A stretch of 64,000 nt of DNA from Hormiphora californensis (lineage: Eukaryota; Ctenophora; Tentaculata; Cydippida; Pleurobrachiidae), in the NCBI GenBank assembly GCA_020137815.1, contig CM035351.1:4051078-4115077 (forward strand), in the 5' to 3' direction. The translations under genes were made by a program, and so were the position numbers. The notes beneath the pieces are model-generated. The model was not told the DNA's origin and made no database searches. It worked only from the letters and a program-made list of their open reading frames with translations. This document shows positions 54,301 through 64,000 of this stretch, piece after piece (within the stretch, counting starts at the first letter, position 1; every line of letters begins with the position of its first letter).

Positions 54301-57300
54301 ATCTCCTCCATCCTCTTTCTCTCGTTATCCTGAGGTTGGGGGGGGGGTGTTACACTCAGAGTCAAGCAACTCAAGGTATGTCTAAGAAAAAACCCTATAT
54401 CTCAGCGTATAGTGGTAGTACCCCTTGTTACTTCCGTAACCCTCGCTTCGCACCGCGTAATCTGACAAAGTACCCGGCTTGGTTACGAAATAACCCCTTC
54501 GTGCGCTGGCAAGGGAGGGGTAACTTCGTTACCAATAGTACCCCTACCTTCACGACAAGTATACTCACATCTATTGGTATGAGATTGGAGTCTCCGTTAA
54601 CCTCCACAACATTCTTGTTCAATGTATTCTCCTTCATCTCTGCAATAGTCTGAAAACACACGTACACTGTTGTTACCAACCTCATTCACACACAATGATA
54701 GATTGTTTTATGAAGGAGCAACACACACACGCTAAAAACACAGTGGGGGTTGCCATGGTTACATGCAGAGTTACATGGGTACAAAACATACACACATGCA
54801 CACGTGTTAGGGGGAGAGGGGCTGCATATAGTGCGGTAACATGTGTGCTACAATGCTATGTAGAGTTCAAGGTTACTTGGATAGTGCTGGAGAAGAGATA
54901 AGAGACATGGAGATTAGTTAGATATAATGAAGTTATGAAGAAGGTTTGAAGTCTACACCTAACAAAAATACCTACCCCAACAATGTTAGTAACAATGTTA
55001 GTAACATCTGAGTAGTATGTACCTTGTAAGCGTGTGCTAACTTCCCCTGCAACTCCTCAATCACATAACCATCCTCCACCTCGAAACTGTTGAACCCTGC
55101 ATCCTCTTCTTCCTCATCCACCAAGGTACTAGCCCGCCTTGCCGGGGTGTTGTGGGTAGCTGTAACAAACCCGTCATCTCCAGGGAACAGGGCTATAGTC
55201 CTCGCCTCGCCACTACTTAGCCCGTTTAGATAGACCATTAGTCCATCAATAGAGGCATCTGTATCTGAGAACTGGACTGGAATGTAGAACTGTGATAACA
55301 TAGTGTCCAGCTCCTCTCGCCCTGATTTTAACTCGCTGGCTGCTTTCAGGGCTTCCTCTAGTTCTGGTATGGGTAGATCAGCAGCTGAGGTTTCCATGTC
55401 TCTCTGCTCCACCTCCACTTGTGTCTCTGTGTCCTGTGTGTCACATTGTATCCCACTATCACTACTGCACTCCACATCCACGCTAGTCTGGGTTACCATG
55501 GCAACTGCGGCTGGTGGCGGCTGGAGTGGCTCATCGTATTGAGTGGCTACTGTGGCTCCCAGAGGTTTGGAGGCCTGGGTGGCTGTGGTGCGGCTCCCAA
55601 GGCTAGCATACTGGGTTTGAACGTGAGATAGCAGGGGAACATGCTGAACGGGACAATCCTTGAGGAGGGTGGCAACTTGAACATACTGGTCCCTGTATCT
55701 CTTATCCTGCCGGGGAGACGGGGCTACTACATGCACAAACCACACCATGGCAACACATAACAACAACTATAGCGTCGCATAGCAACCACACATAGCAACA
55801 GCTCATGGTAGCATAATAGCAGACAGTGATTGGGGACAAGATGGTTTGTTGTTGTATTGGAAACGCTCACAATCAGCTCACACAACACATACTATGGTCC
55901 ACCATATACTGACACGCCCACATAGCAAACATTGGCATAGAGCACCCTGTCGGACACATCTAAGGCGGCTAGCAGGCACACACTGGAGCTGGCAAAATAC
56001 GGATAGCAGGTCTGTGGGGGCTAGCACACATTAATTGAACCTTATTTGCACGATTTAATTCTATCATGAGTTTCTCCCTGATCATTTCTAGTTCAGCCAC
56101 CTTGTCCACAGAGGGGACAGTGCAGGGTGATGTGACCCCGCTGGACAGCACTGCACCAGAGTCAGGAGGCAACTCACTCAGCACACTACTCGCCTCATCA
56201 CTATCGTGCCAACCACCGTGAGTTAACTCCTAATATGGGCATTGGTCAACTCCTTATATGGTCATGTGCATCAGGCGGGAGGGAAGTTCACCGGATAGAT
56301 ATGTGGAACAAGTCACTAGATCACAAAGTCGTCACGCAAATATGTCTCGCAATTCAAATATGGAATGGTAAAAACGGACTGACATTCGGACAGACAATAC
56401 AAGTTATTATAGAACAAATGCACCCTATTAAAGGTCATGCAGATTGAGTATACTGCAGTTCAGTCTGAACCTGTCAGGCCGCAGCTCTGACAGTGTACTA
56501 ACCTGTAACTCCTGAAGTTGACCGAGAAGATTGCTGTTTTCAATAACCAACTTCTGATGATGCTCCCTCTCACTGGCTATCTCTGCGTTCATGCTCTTCA
56601 CCATACTCTCGTATCTCTCTACAGAGGAATAGAGAGCGGGTTAGAGATCTTTAGTGGTGGTAACAGCTAAACCGGCAACTTATTTTCAAATTGATAAACA
56701 GTCAACATTTTATACTCCTTCTTAGCTAAGTAGACAAAATATTTTTTCCCTGCCCGGGTGATTGCCGAAGGCAATCACCCGGGATGATGTTTTTAGCACA
56801 CACGTGCTAAAAAGATCATTCAGGGTTTAGAAATCAGCAGATCGTGTAGTTAACTAAATGTCCGTCCGTCCGTCCGTCCACCGTTACACATAGTAACAAA
56901 GTCTGCTCCTTCATAAAACTTTCATCTCACGCTTCGTTGATTCAACAAAGGAAATGATTAACACACATTGTGGCACGCAAGTACTCGCTGATAGCACTTC
57001 CCACTATCACCTGAAATCACTTTGGGCACCCTACGGCCTACAGCCATGCTATGAAGTGGTAGAACGTCTTACAAGCATGAAACTACTGTCACACTAGTGA
57101 CTTGAGTTGAGATGCGGTTAAAATTGAAGCACTTGGTAACCGACTGGGGTCTCCTAAGCAACTGCCTTGGTTGCCACTTGCCATATCAACTGTTTTGGTT
57201 ACCATAGCAACTGCTTTGGTTACCATAGCAACTTACTTAGTTACCTTAGTAACCAACATCGCATCAGCCAAAAAAATGCTCTCTGAGCACAAAATTCATC

Positions 57301-57963
57301 AGGAAATCCAGTTTTGAAGCTTATTCATCAATTTTAAATCCATTTGCGGCAGGGAAACACCGCATTATGAATACATAATGCAATAATTCTTGTTAACAGC
57401 TGAATTGGGTAGAAAAGGGTGACATGTCATACCAGAGTTAAGGTTTCTCTCCTTCTCCACCATCTCCTTAGATTCAGCAAGTTCAGCCTCCAGTAGGGCC
57501 ACCCTTTCTTTCAGTTCGATCAGCTCCTGAAAGAGATGAGGTACAATCTGTACATGATGGAATATCATACTCTTTACTGCTTGTACTACAATGGTCTGTC
57601 GGGGTAACAAGAAATCACAATCAGTTGTTTGTGGAAAAGATAAAAAAAGCCGAAATAATTAAAACAACAATATATATTCTGGTGTAAGCTTCTATCTGTC
57701 ATTCTGTCGGGGGATGTCTCGTCTTCTAACTATATCTGATCTGCTAACAATCTGAATCTGTAACACCATGGTTACTATGGAATCTGTTACCATGGTTACC
57801 AATGAATCTGTTACCATGGTTACCAAATATTCTGTTACCATGAGCTTTCATACACACTCACATGATTCTGTTACATGATTGAACACTGCAACACAAAGGG
57901 CACTTGTTAGATCTCACAAAACATTTATCAAAGTGAGTTACATATTTTGAGTATGGTGTATCT

Positions 57964-57994
<31 letters not shown>

Positions 57995-59576
57995 AGGAGA
58001 AGGGGGATACACCGTACCCGAGATTTTCATGAGGTGGGAAAGAGTCTACTACATCTCTACATAAACCGGCCCCGTCTTTGTCTAAGAAAGAATGCAAGGA
58101 ATCCTAAGAGAAACACAAACAACCAAGTATTGTTGTTGTCTCTATCAGGGGCGGTGAAGTGATCTGCCTCAACTAATTGGAGTTGTGAGTTAGTATCTTC
58201 AGTGGGTGGGGGTTTTGAGTGGGTGTTACTGTGATATTGGTAACTAGTGGAGGGATTGTTATGGTAACTGACACTAATGGGTTCACTGTTGTTGCTATGG
58301 TAACTAACACTCCGTGTCAAACTATTTGTACTACTGCGTGAACGGGTGAGACTGCCACTACGGTAACTACGTGCTGGTGGCGTGTTATCATTCTCAGCAA
58401 TGTAAGATGTGTTAACATATTGGTTAACACGTTTGTCAGTATGTTTGTCAGTGTTAACATGGTCAGTGTCACTTGTTACCTCCTCATCCTTCATCCTCTT
58501 TGACAGCTCTATCTTCATCTTCAGGTGCTCCTTCCTCAAATCCTTCAGCTCCTCAGCCGTGTCCTTCAACTCCTTCTCAAGAGCTGCTTTCGTCCTGTGG
58601 TACAACTTGGTTACGAAATAACCCCTCTAAAGAGCGCCGGCAAGGGAGGGGGTAACTTTGTTACCTGCGGTATAACCACTGGTGAAACACCATGATGATG
58701 GGGCTCAGAACAACACACAACTGTTGTTTATAGAACTTTTGGAGGAAACAACACTGTTGTTTTTAGAACAACAAAAATAAAACAGAGGGATACTTTGGAA
58801 GTACAGTGATGTGTTGACATGCTTGTCTAGAAGCTTGTAGGTCAGACAAGCGGTGGAAATCTGGCCACCAGCCAAGATTCATGAAGCACACGTCACACAC
58901 TACTACTAGAACACGTGTCAAACTTACAGAGATTGTTGTTCAAGTTTCTGTTTAACAGCACTAAACTCGTCCAACTTCTCCTGTGTCTCCCCAACATAGC
59001 CAGCATGCTCGTTAGCCATACTCTTGTTTTTCATCTGGGGGCAGGAGAGTTAAGAGGTGAGTATTTAAACAACAAGGTGTGGGATGAGATCATATAAAAC
59101 TGCTATCAAGTAAATACACTTGGTTGAAAAGTGTTATATATCGAGGGAGCGCGGTATTAAATGGGATAATAGTTTTCAAGTAGAGAAATAGTTGTGGCAA
59201 GCAAGCTCGTTTTAATAGGTCTGCTATGTCCAACAAGCAATTTCTCCCATTCTAACTTGTTGAATTCCCACCCCTTACTCAACAAAGTCTAACTACATTT
59301 TGAGAAATTGGGGAAATTTGTTAAGTAAGGGCCAAGGGGGATGGGGGATCGCTCTTTACATTTAGCCATCCCACAGCCTTCTCCCGATAGTTGTCATCCC
59401 CCCGTCCCGGTCCCCGATAATCAGTACCGTCAGAAAGAATGGGCAACCATATGGCGGACTGGGATAAATACAGTGCTAGAGTGATAGGAGAGAAGGAAGG
59501 GTGATCCCTAGAAAGGGACAGAGCGAGGGGGAGAAAGAAAAAAAGGGACAGAGCGAGGGGGAGAGAGAAAAAGAGC

Positions 59577-59635
<59 letters not shown>

Positions 59636-62600
59636 CAAAGGGAAGAAAGGGAGATACCCGATCAAGAGCGTGAGGCAGGTGTTAGAAAACACAACTTTAT
59701 AGGCAGCCTGTGAGGCCTCACGAGGAGAAAGAACACTCGATTCACTGGGACCCAGGAGAATAAATCTTTCGGAAGAATAAAGAAAACCAAGCTACCATTA
59801 TAAGTTTCTGTTAGTTACCAACCTGAAGTTCGAAGATGCGTTTTTCCAGTTTCACGTTCAGTTTCTTGAAGTGACCAATGGAACGTGCCTCAACCTGAAA
59901 CACAGATAGGGTCAGTATAATTCAGGAGTGGACAAGGTAGCTAAGGAGAATTATGGGTAACCACAGGTGTTACCATGGTTACCAAGGGCTATTATGTGGT
60001 ACCAAGGGCTATCGTGTGTTACCATGGTTACCAGGGGTACCATGGTTACCAAGGGCTATCATGTGTTACCAAGGTTACTCGACCTGGAACACCTGATCTC
60101 AGTAAACCTACATAATCCTGTAGCAATGGAATAAGAAGGTCAATGTCTGTCTGTACAATCTTCTCATCAGTGCCAATACCACTATCCATCATACTACTGC
60201 TACCGCAACTCAGATCATCTTCAAACTGTCTCTGTCTCTCTGCCTCTCTCTGTCTCTCTGCCTCTCTCTGTTTCTCTGCTTGTTCAGCCTCTGTTCGGGC
60301 CTTGTACTGTTTGATATACCCGTCCAGCTTCGCCATGTACTCTCTCTGTTGCTCAGTGTGTTTCTGTTTGTTACTACTTCTCCTACGACGTCTACTGCCC
60401 AACTATTGTGGTGTGGGAGTTTGTTCAAACTTGTATTGTTCATATTATCACGTTGTTCATCACAAGTTCAGACTACCATGAACAGCACAAAATTGTGTTC
60501 ATTAGATGGGGATCGAATCGCTATGCCTATATTATCACGATATATATTATCACGATGATTAGAAAGATTGGATTGTTACGAGTAAAACCTTTGAGGGTCG
60601 AACAAGGCATCCAACCGAGAATTGAGAAGTTCATCAGCGGCTCCCATCTCACTTCAATGGGCGCGGAACCACATCTACCCCTTTACCCCTAACTCCTTAG
60701 TCTTACCTTGAGTAGCTTGAGTTGTTTCTTCGCCAGGTGTCGTCTAATACAACTCTGTATTTTAACAATCTTCGCAACGTGTTCCTTGTACGCACATCGT
60801 GCCAGCCAACCTCGGATATGTTTCTGGAGAGAGGGAGTGAGAGATCGTTACTTTAACTTAAAAAAGGAGGGACCGAGAGATTGTTACTTTAACTAACGAA
60901 GAGAACAAAGGAGAGATTGTTTCTTTACTAAGGTGAGAGAGAAAGCAACACTAACCTGTATGATGCGAGCCTTGACGTCATATTTGACCTGTAGGAACTC
61001 TGCCCGTGCAACATTCCCCCTGTACGCACTCTGTAGATACAACACCGTCCTCTTGCAACCTCGCATAACGCTTTCTCTTGTAACCACCCTCTAATATGAC
61101 GCTGAATATTGGTACTGGCCCTTGTCTCCCTCAGACCCTGGACCAACCTCCTAGCGAGAGTGCCCCTGACAAGAGTCTGAACCCGCAGGGTCGATGTCCT
61201 AAGCCGGTTATACTTGACCGCTGCCAGCCATCCCCGCATGTGTGCCTGGATGTTGACACAGGCCGAGAATTGCCGCTCCGAACGCAGTTTCTCAAAGAAA
61301 GCAACCTGACCAGCACGGAAAAAGATTTTAGTTTTTCCAAATTGGTACTTGTCCTCATCGGAGACTATTGAGGTGAGGACAGCCCGGCAGTTGGCCATGA
61401 TATCTCCCTTTTTAATCTTGCTCGAGTGGAGGAGGAGGGTGTAACGATCGTTGAATTCGGTGTAGCTCCATCGAGAGGGGTACCCTGCTGCACTGATTCG
61501 GACAGTTTCAATGACACCACACGCCCTCAGCTGCTGTACCACACGGGTTGGAACAAACCTGGGGGACGGGGGTAACGGCACTTTGCAATTGAAATAACTT
61601 TGCAGCAAATGAAATAACTTTGCGGCAAACTAAATAACTTTGCGACTAAAAAAACCAGCGCCTACCCGAATGACTCCTTGTCGTCGTTCGGTTTGATACA
61701 GCGAATGAAATGCGGTACAGTGGTTGAAAGAGCGTCCATTAGGAGGTTTAGTGAAGTTTTAAACTGCGCTCCCACCGTTCGTTGTCTGTTCAGAGTGCTG
61801 GCTGTTGATTGCTTTCGGAGTTTGTTCTGTGGGACCTTCTTGGGAGATGTGATGACACCGTGTTCCGTGTTGGCAAACACACCCATGGAATCTTCCAGCT
61901 GAAACAATGGGAGCTAGAGATCCGGGGTTAGGATTGGGTATAGTTATGTGGGGGGGTTGTAAGGGGAGTTTGGGGTTTTTAGGGGGTGTTTGGTTTGTAC
62001 ATTTACAGCGATACACATGTAATGCACACACACTGAACATTGACTTGATCTTCACCAGTAATAATTCCACTAATAAGCCGGTGCAATGATTTGGGTAGTA
62101 ACTCGGAACTTGTGTGTAACGATCAGTAGAGTTAATAATCTTCAAGTCATTAACTAATCACTTGCCAGTAATTATATCTCTCTCCTTGTGTGTGTGCAAA
62201 TCAGCTACACGGATAATAGCACACTGTTACATTACTGGTACATTACAGCCAAATCTCGATCTATCGGGGAATCTTGTCCGGTAAATCACGATCCCGCTAA
62301 ATCGAGGTTTGACTGTGTGTACATGCAAACTCTTCAGCACACAAAACTGACACCTTCTTCTTATTCCGACTCTCCAGATCACTCTTGGCATCTAACACTG
62401 CTTTAAAGTTACTAAACTGAAATTTAGCAGGAGATATATTTTGTATCAGAATCCATAAAATATTGTGGAGTGACGCTGTGTGTATTGGGGGACTTACCGT
62501 ACTCTCCCGTAATAGTGCGATGTGAGAATCGTTAACGGAGTCTAAGTTCTTGGAGATGAAGCCGTGACATGTGTAGGATACCTTGTCGGCGTAGTGGACT

Positions 62601-63712
62601 ATCACAAACTGTTCCATACCTAGAGAGGGTAAATAGTTCGGTTTAGGGTGGCAAAGGGATGTGAAGCACTACATAAACACATTAATCGACGAACAACTGT
62701 GTCCTTCAGCAGGGCAGTTACCGAATTACAGTGTGTAGTGTTATACACCTCAGGTACAGTACCTGTTTTAGGTTGTTGAAAGTGGGGACACTCTTTATGT
62801 TGTCTGTACAATATCTGGATCCAATCCTCGTCTGTACCACGATTCATCTGAAAGTGTGTGTAGAATTGGATCAATTGTCAATTTATTCAATTGAGATTAT
62901 AAGATCTTTAGGTAGTTGTATGACTTCTACCTCCTACCGCGGGCGAGTTTGGATACTACTGGTTACCTGGTTACCACTAGTTACCTACCCGACACTGCTC
63001 GTCCAGCAAGTCAATGATTCCTAACTTCCTCTCTATCAGATCAATACAGGGTTGGTTGTCATAGAAATCTATAAAACTCCACGTTATCTCTTCCTTGACA
63101 TACTCCGCCTGTTCCAACTTGAAGACGTGCTGATTAAACTGCTGTTGTAACTTCTCGTTGGCGTAGTTGATGCAGAATTGCTCAAAGGAATTCTCCTCAA
63201 ACATTTCGAATCTGAAGAGTTGGTGATGGTGAGAGTTGGTGATGGTGAGAGTTGCTAGTTGGTGAAGCTGAAGGGAATGGAGAAGTTCTGAGGTCCGGAG
63301 ATGTTACAGAAAGTTGTGGGCTGTGGGACTTGGAGTTGGGTTGGAAAACCCCAGGGGCGATACACTTTGCGCACGCCGCACGTTCATACTAAAAAACACG
63401 GCTACGAATGATAAAACTGCATGCAATGACTTGTTTCACTCACCCATAGATATCCAAAATGCCGATAAAGTTGATTGCATTATTCTTGGTGCAACTCAGG
63501 GCGTTGTTTAACAACTTAACAATCCACAAGAAACAGGAGGCGTAGATGTGTTTAGCGAATGCATGTTTTCCCGCCTCTGCATCTTTCTTTTTCAGGCCCA
63601 TAACCACAGTTTCATTCCTAGCTTTTAGTGTTTTGTGACACAACCATTTCCGCAAGTTTTCCACCTCGAGACCCAGTAGCTCAGCAGACAGCACAAGGTG
63701 TTCATCCTCTAT
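42397..63712 (-). CDS. MYO5A: Class V myosin heavy chain, partial at the 5' end (right edge)
   Basis: Twenty-five exons: 63712-63444, 63211-62989, 62847-62763, 62619-62498, 62416-62354, 61898-61666, 61558-60956, 60823-60707, 60402-60112, 59894-59823, 59034-58928, 58594-58480, 57526-57433, 56618-56503, 56229-56041, 55706-55023, 54649-54569, 54329-54051, 53864-53738, 52821-52543, 52379-52199, 51936-51800, 51622-51415, 42942-42691, 42556-42397. About 1,695 residues; the first part of the motor lies beyond the window. Motor blocks are [43 protein letters not shown] and [16 protein letters not shown]. Six IQ motifs follow (e.g. [18 protein letters not shown]), then coiled coil, an acidic/PEST-like exon (55706-55023) and a DIL cargo domain ([42 protein letters not shown]). 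A one-base frameshift lies in the IQ exon near 61065. Nested sequences fill the 51414-42943 intron. The symbol marks the class only. Confidence 0.9.
43650..44184. mobile_element. Nested palindromic MITE, ~535 bp
   Basis: Ends CCCCCATAGGAATTTCGCGC and mirror at about 44165-44184; arms about 140 bp (43650-43790 against 44040-44184). It interrupts the left arm of the outer element between AATAACTT and TTGACC; the target duplication is too short to define. Confidence 0.75.
44355..44726. mobile_element. Nested palindromic element with 9-bp target-site duplication
   Basis: Termini GGTAGGCGGTAAATGTTAAC and mirror; direct repeats ACCACAAGA at 44346-44354 and 44727-44735. A 9-bp duplication is typical of Mutator-like elements. 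The arms are imperfectly complementary through 44540. The other arm of the outer palindrome (about 45075) shows the unoccupied site. Confidence 0.85.
45813..46681. other. Myosin V intron segment without recognised gene
   Basis: A 22-bp sequence (CATAATTAGTAGACTAATTA with flanks) occurs at 46146-46168 and 46275-46297. Short open frames have no recognisable domain. Confidence 0.4.
46682..47612 (-). CDS. Single-pass membrane protein with 11-residue YPPP repeat tail, nested in a myosin V intron
   Basis: Exon 1 (47612-47270) and exon 2 (47169-46682) join in phase at a tryptophan codon, 276 aa. The signal peptide ([20 protein letters not shown]) is followed by a short basic/glycine-serine ectodomain. 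A transmembrane helix ([19 protein letters not shown]) leads to a juxtamembrane CCKCC cluster that could be palmitoylated, then an acidic serine-rich linker. The C-terminus has about twelve copies of an 11-residue unit [11 protein letters not shown]. Overall layout recalls Shisa/WBP1-type adaptors with proline-rich tails, but no conserved ectodomain is seen and no family is claimed. The exon junction (TT|GTTATG donor) is weak. Confidence 0.6.
46695..47085. repeat. 33-bp coding minisatellite
   Basis: About twelve units of 33 bp containing GGTGGAGGATAGTCGGTACC, coding for the 11-residue repeats on the minus strand. Confidence 0.95.
47613..48100. other. Myosin V intron segment with a ~100-bp tandem duplication
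   Basis: 47880-47945 is repeated at 47969-48032 (CAACGGTA.TGCCACTGGAGG and ATTTACAGACAAATTAGAT blocks). No gene recognised. Confidence 0.6.
48101..48541. mobile_element. Palindromic MITE, ~440 bp, family P copy 1
   Basis: Ends GGGGGGAGACACACTGAAG and mirror; arms almost fully complementary. TAA flanks both ends (3-bp target duplication). A second copy is at 52908-53361. Confidence 0.85.
48542..49309. other. Myosin V intron segment
   Basis: Includes a cluster of self-complementary GGAAATTCCATAT words at 49005-49075. No gene recognised. Confidence 0.4.
49310..50744. mobile_element. 1.43-kb near-perfect palindrome with TA ends
   Basis: Termini AAGTCGGATTTTTTGAAGTT and mirror, flanked by TA; the arms meet around 50010-50040. 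Both arms carry the same 117-codon open frame in opposite directions (49519-49872 plus, 50173-50526 minus), differing at only a few positions. This is a by-product of the palindrome. The high arm identity suggests recent formation or gene conversion between arms. Confidence 0.85.
50745..51414. other. Myosin V intron segment
   Basis: No gene or clear repeat recognised apart from short CTA/GTA-rich sequence near 50815-50870. Confidence 0.4.
52908..53361. mobile_element. Palindromic MITE, ~450 bp, family P copy 2
   Basis: Same ends and interior as 48101-48541. ATT flanks both ends. It is in the myosin intron between exons 53864-53738 and 52821-52543. Confidence 0.85.
54479..54535. repeat. Dispersed palindromic repeat, copy B
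   Basis: TTGGTTACGAAATAACCCC to GGGGTAACTTCGTTACCAA with a GCTGGCAAGG centre; myosin intron. Confidence 0.75.
56745..57395. repeat. Dispersed repeat related to the BOLA2-intron element
   Basis: 57273-57395 is similar to 14289-14419 (shared CAGGAAATCCA.TTTTGAAG, GAATACATAATGCAATAATT). The left end also shares a CCGAAGG...GATGTTTTTAGCAC block. Position: myosin intron, 38 bp downstream of exon 57526-57433. No inverted termini recognised. Confidence 0.7.
58057..58605 (-). other. Possible alternative 3' end of the myosin gene encoding a C-terminal membrane anchor
   Basis: If the weak donor (GAG|GTAACA) of exon 58594-58480 is not used, the frame stays open for about 140 further codons. That stretch is serine/threonine/asparagine-rich (repeats of [18 protein letters not shown]) and ends with a hydrophobic segment [20 protein letters not shown] and stop. 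This would give a motor and short coiled coil with a tail anchor and no DIL domain. It is seen as an open frame only; usage is unproven. Confidence 0.4.
58607..58665. repeat. Dispersed palindromic repeat, copy C
   Basis: TTGGTTACGAAATAACCCC to GGGGGTAACTTTGTTACC. It abuts the polypyrimidine/acceptor region of myosin exon 58594-58480 (12 bp away). Confidence 0.75.
59572..59640. repeat. (GA)n microsatellite in a myosin intron
   Basis: GA dinucleotide tract with purine-rich flanks from 59510. Confidence 0.95.
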
Positions 63713-64000
63713 CTGAAAAAAAGATTCCGTCGTGAACTTGAAGAGAGAAGAAAAGAAACAACAAACCGACATCATGAACTTGTTGAAGGGGTTTTACCAA
63801 ATCTCATGTGCTATGACGTGTGGGGCGCGCAATCAATACTTCCACTGCGTCTCACTCTCGTCGCACTGAACAGTTCGCGCGCTACGCTAAGTTATAAAGT
63901 GAAGTGCGCCATAATTTAAACTCTGGGCCACTTCAGATGTCCTGCAAATTCTTGGAATGTGAGACTTTGAAAAGTGTAGAAACGAACATTTGAATTGAAA
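63713..64000. other. Myosin V intron at the right edge
   Basis: No exon recognised between the acceptor at 63714-63713 and the end of the window; upstream motor exons must lie beyond. Confidence 0.5.

Overview
The window looks like nuclear DNA of an animal, most likely an early-branching one such as a demosponge. This is inferred from short, phase-consistent spliceosomal introns, animal-type genes (diacylglycerol lipase, class A GPCRs, CHTOP, SMG8, myosin V with a DIL tail), a CR1/Jockey-like LINE, many terminal-inverted-repeat (TIR) elements and abundant (GA)n/(CT)n microsatellites. No species can be named from sequence alone. All gene models were assembled by eye from splice sites, reading phase and remembered family motifs; no search was run.

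Left part (1-24,100): a UPF1-type SF1 helicase N-terminus (minus) diverges from a C-terminal BPNT2 fragment (plus). Then come a complete 13-exon sn-1 diacylglycerol lipase (minus, 12336-2672) with an intronless GPCR in its intron 7, a two-exon BOLA2-like gene whose intron holds a 946-bp TIR element, an FDXACB1-like gene, and a CHTOP gene whose first intron holds a full-length but decayed LINE.

Middle (24,100-42,400): SMG8 (7 exons), an F-box/LRR gene with a frameshift, a TIR element (28911-34398) with a second LINE copy (intact ORF2) inserted in its right terminal repeat, an XRCC2-like RecA paralogue lacking the Walker A lysine, a small secreted cysteine-rich protein, and a single-domain protein tyrosine phosphatase (plus).

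Right part (42,397-63,712): one class V myosin heavy-chain gene on the minus strand, 25 exons from mid-motor to the DIL-domain stop; its 5' end lies beyond the window. Its 8.5-kb last-but-one intron contains a GPCR fragment split by nested palindromic elements, a single-pass membrane protein with an 11-residue repeat tail, a 1.4-kb palindrome and one copy of a ~440-bp palindromic repeat family. A second copy of that family is in another myosin intron.

The genes do not form a pathway; most are ordinary housekeeping or signalling genes packed closely. The unusual content is the layering of palindromic elements inside introns and inside one another, two nested GPCR sequences, duplicated splice donors in SMG8, and a possible alternative membrane-anchored end for the myosin.
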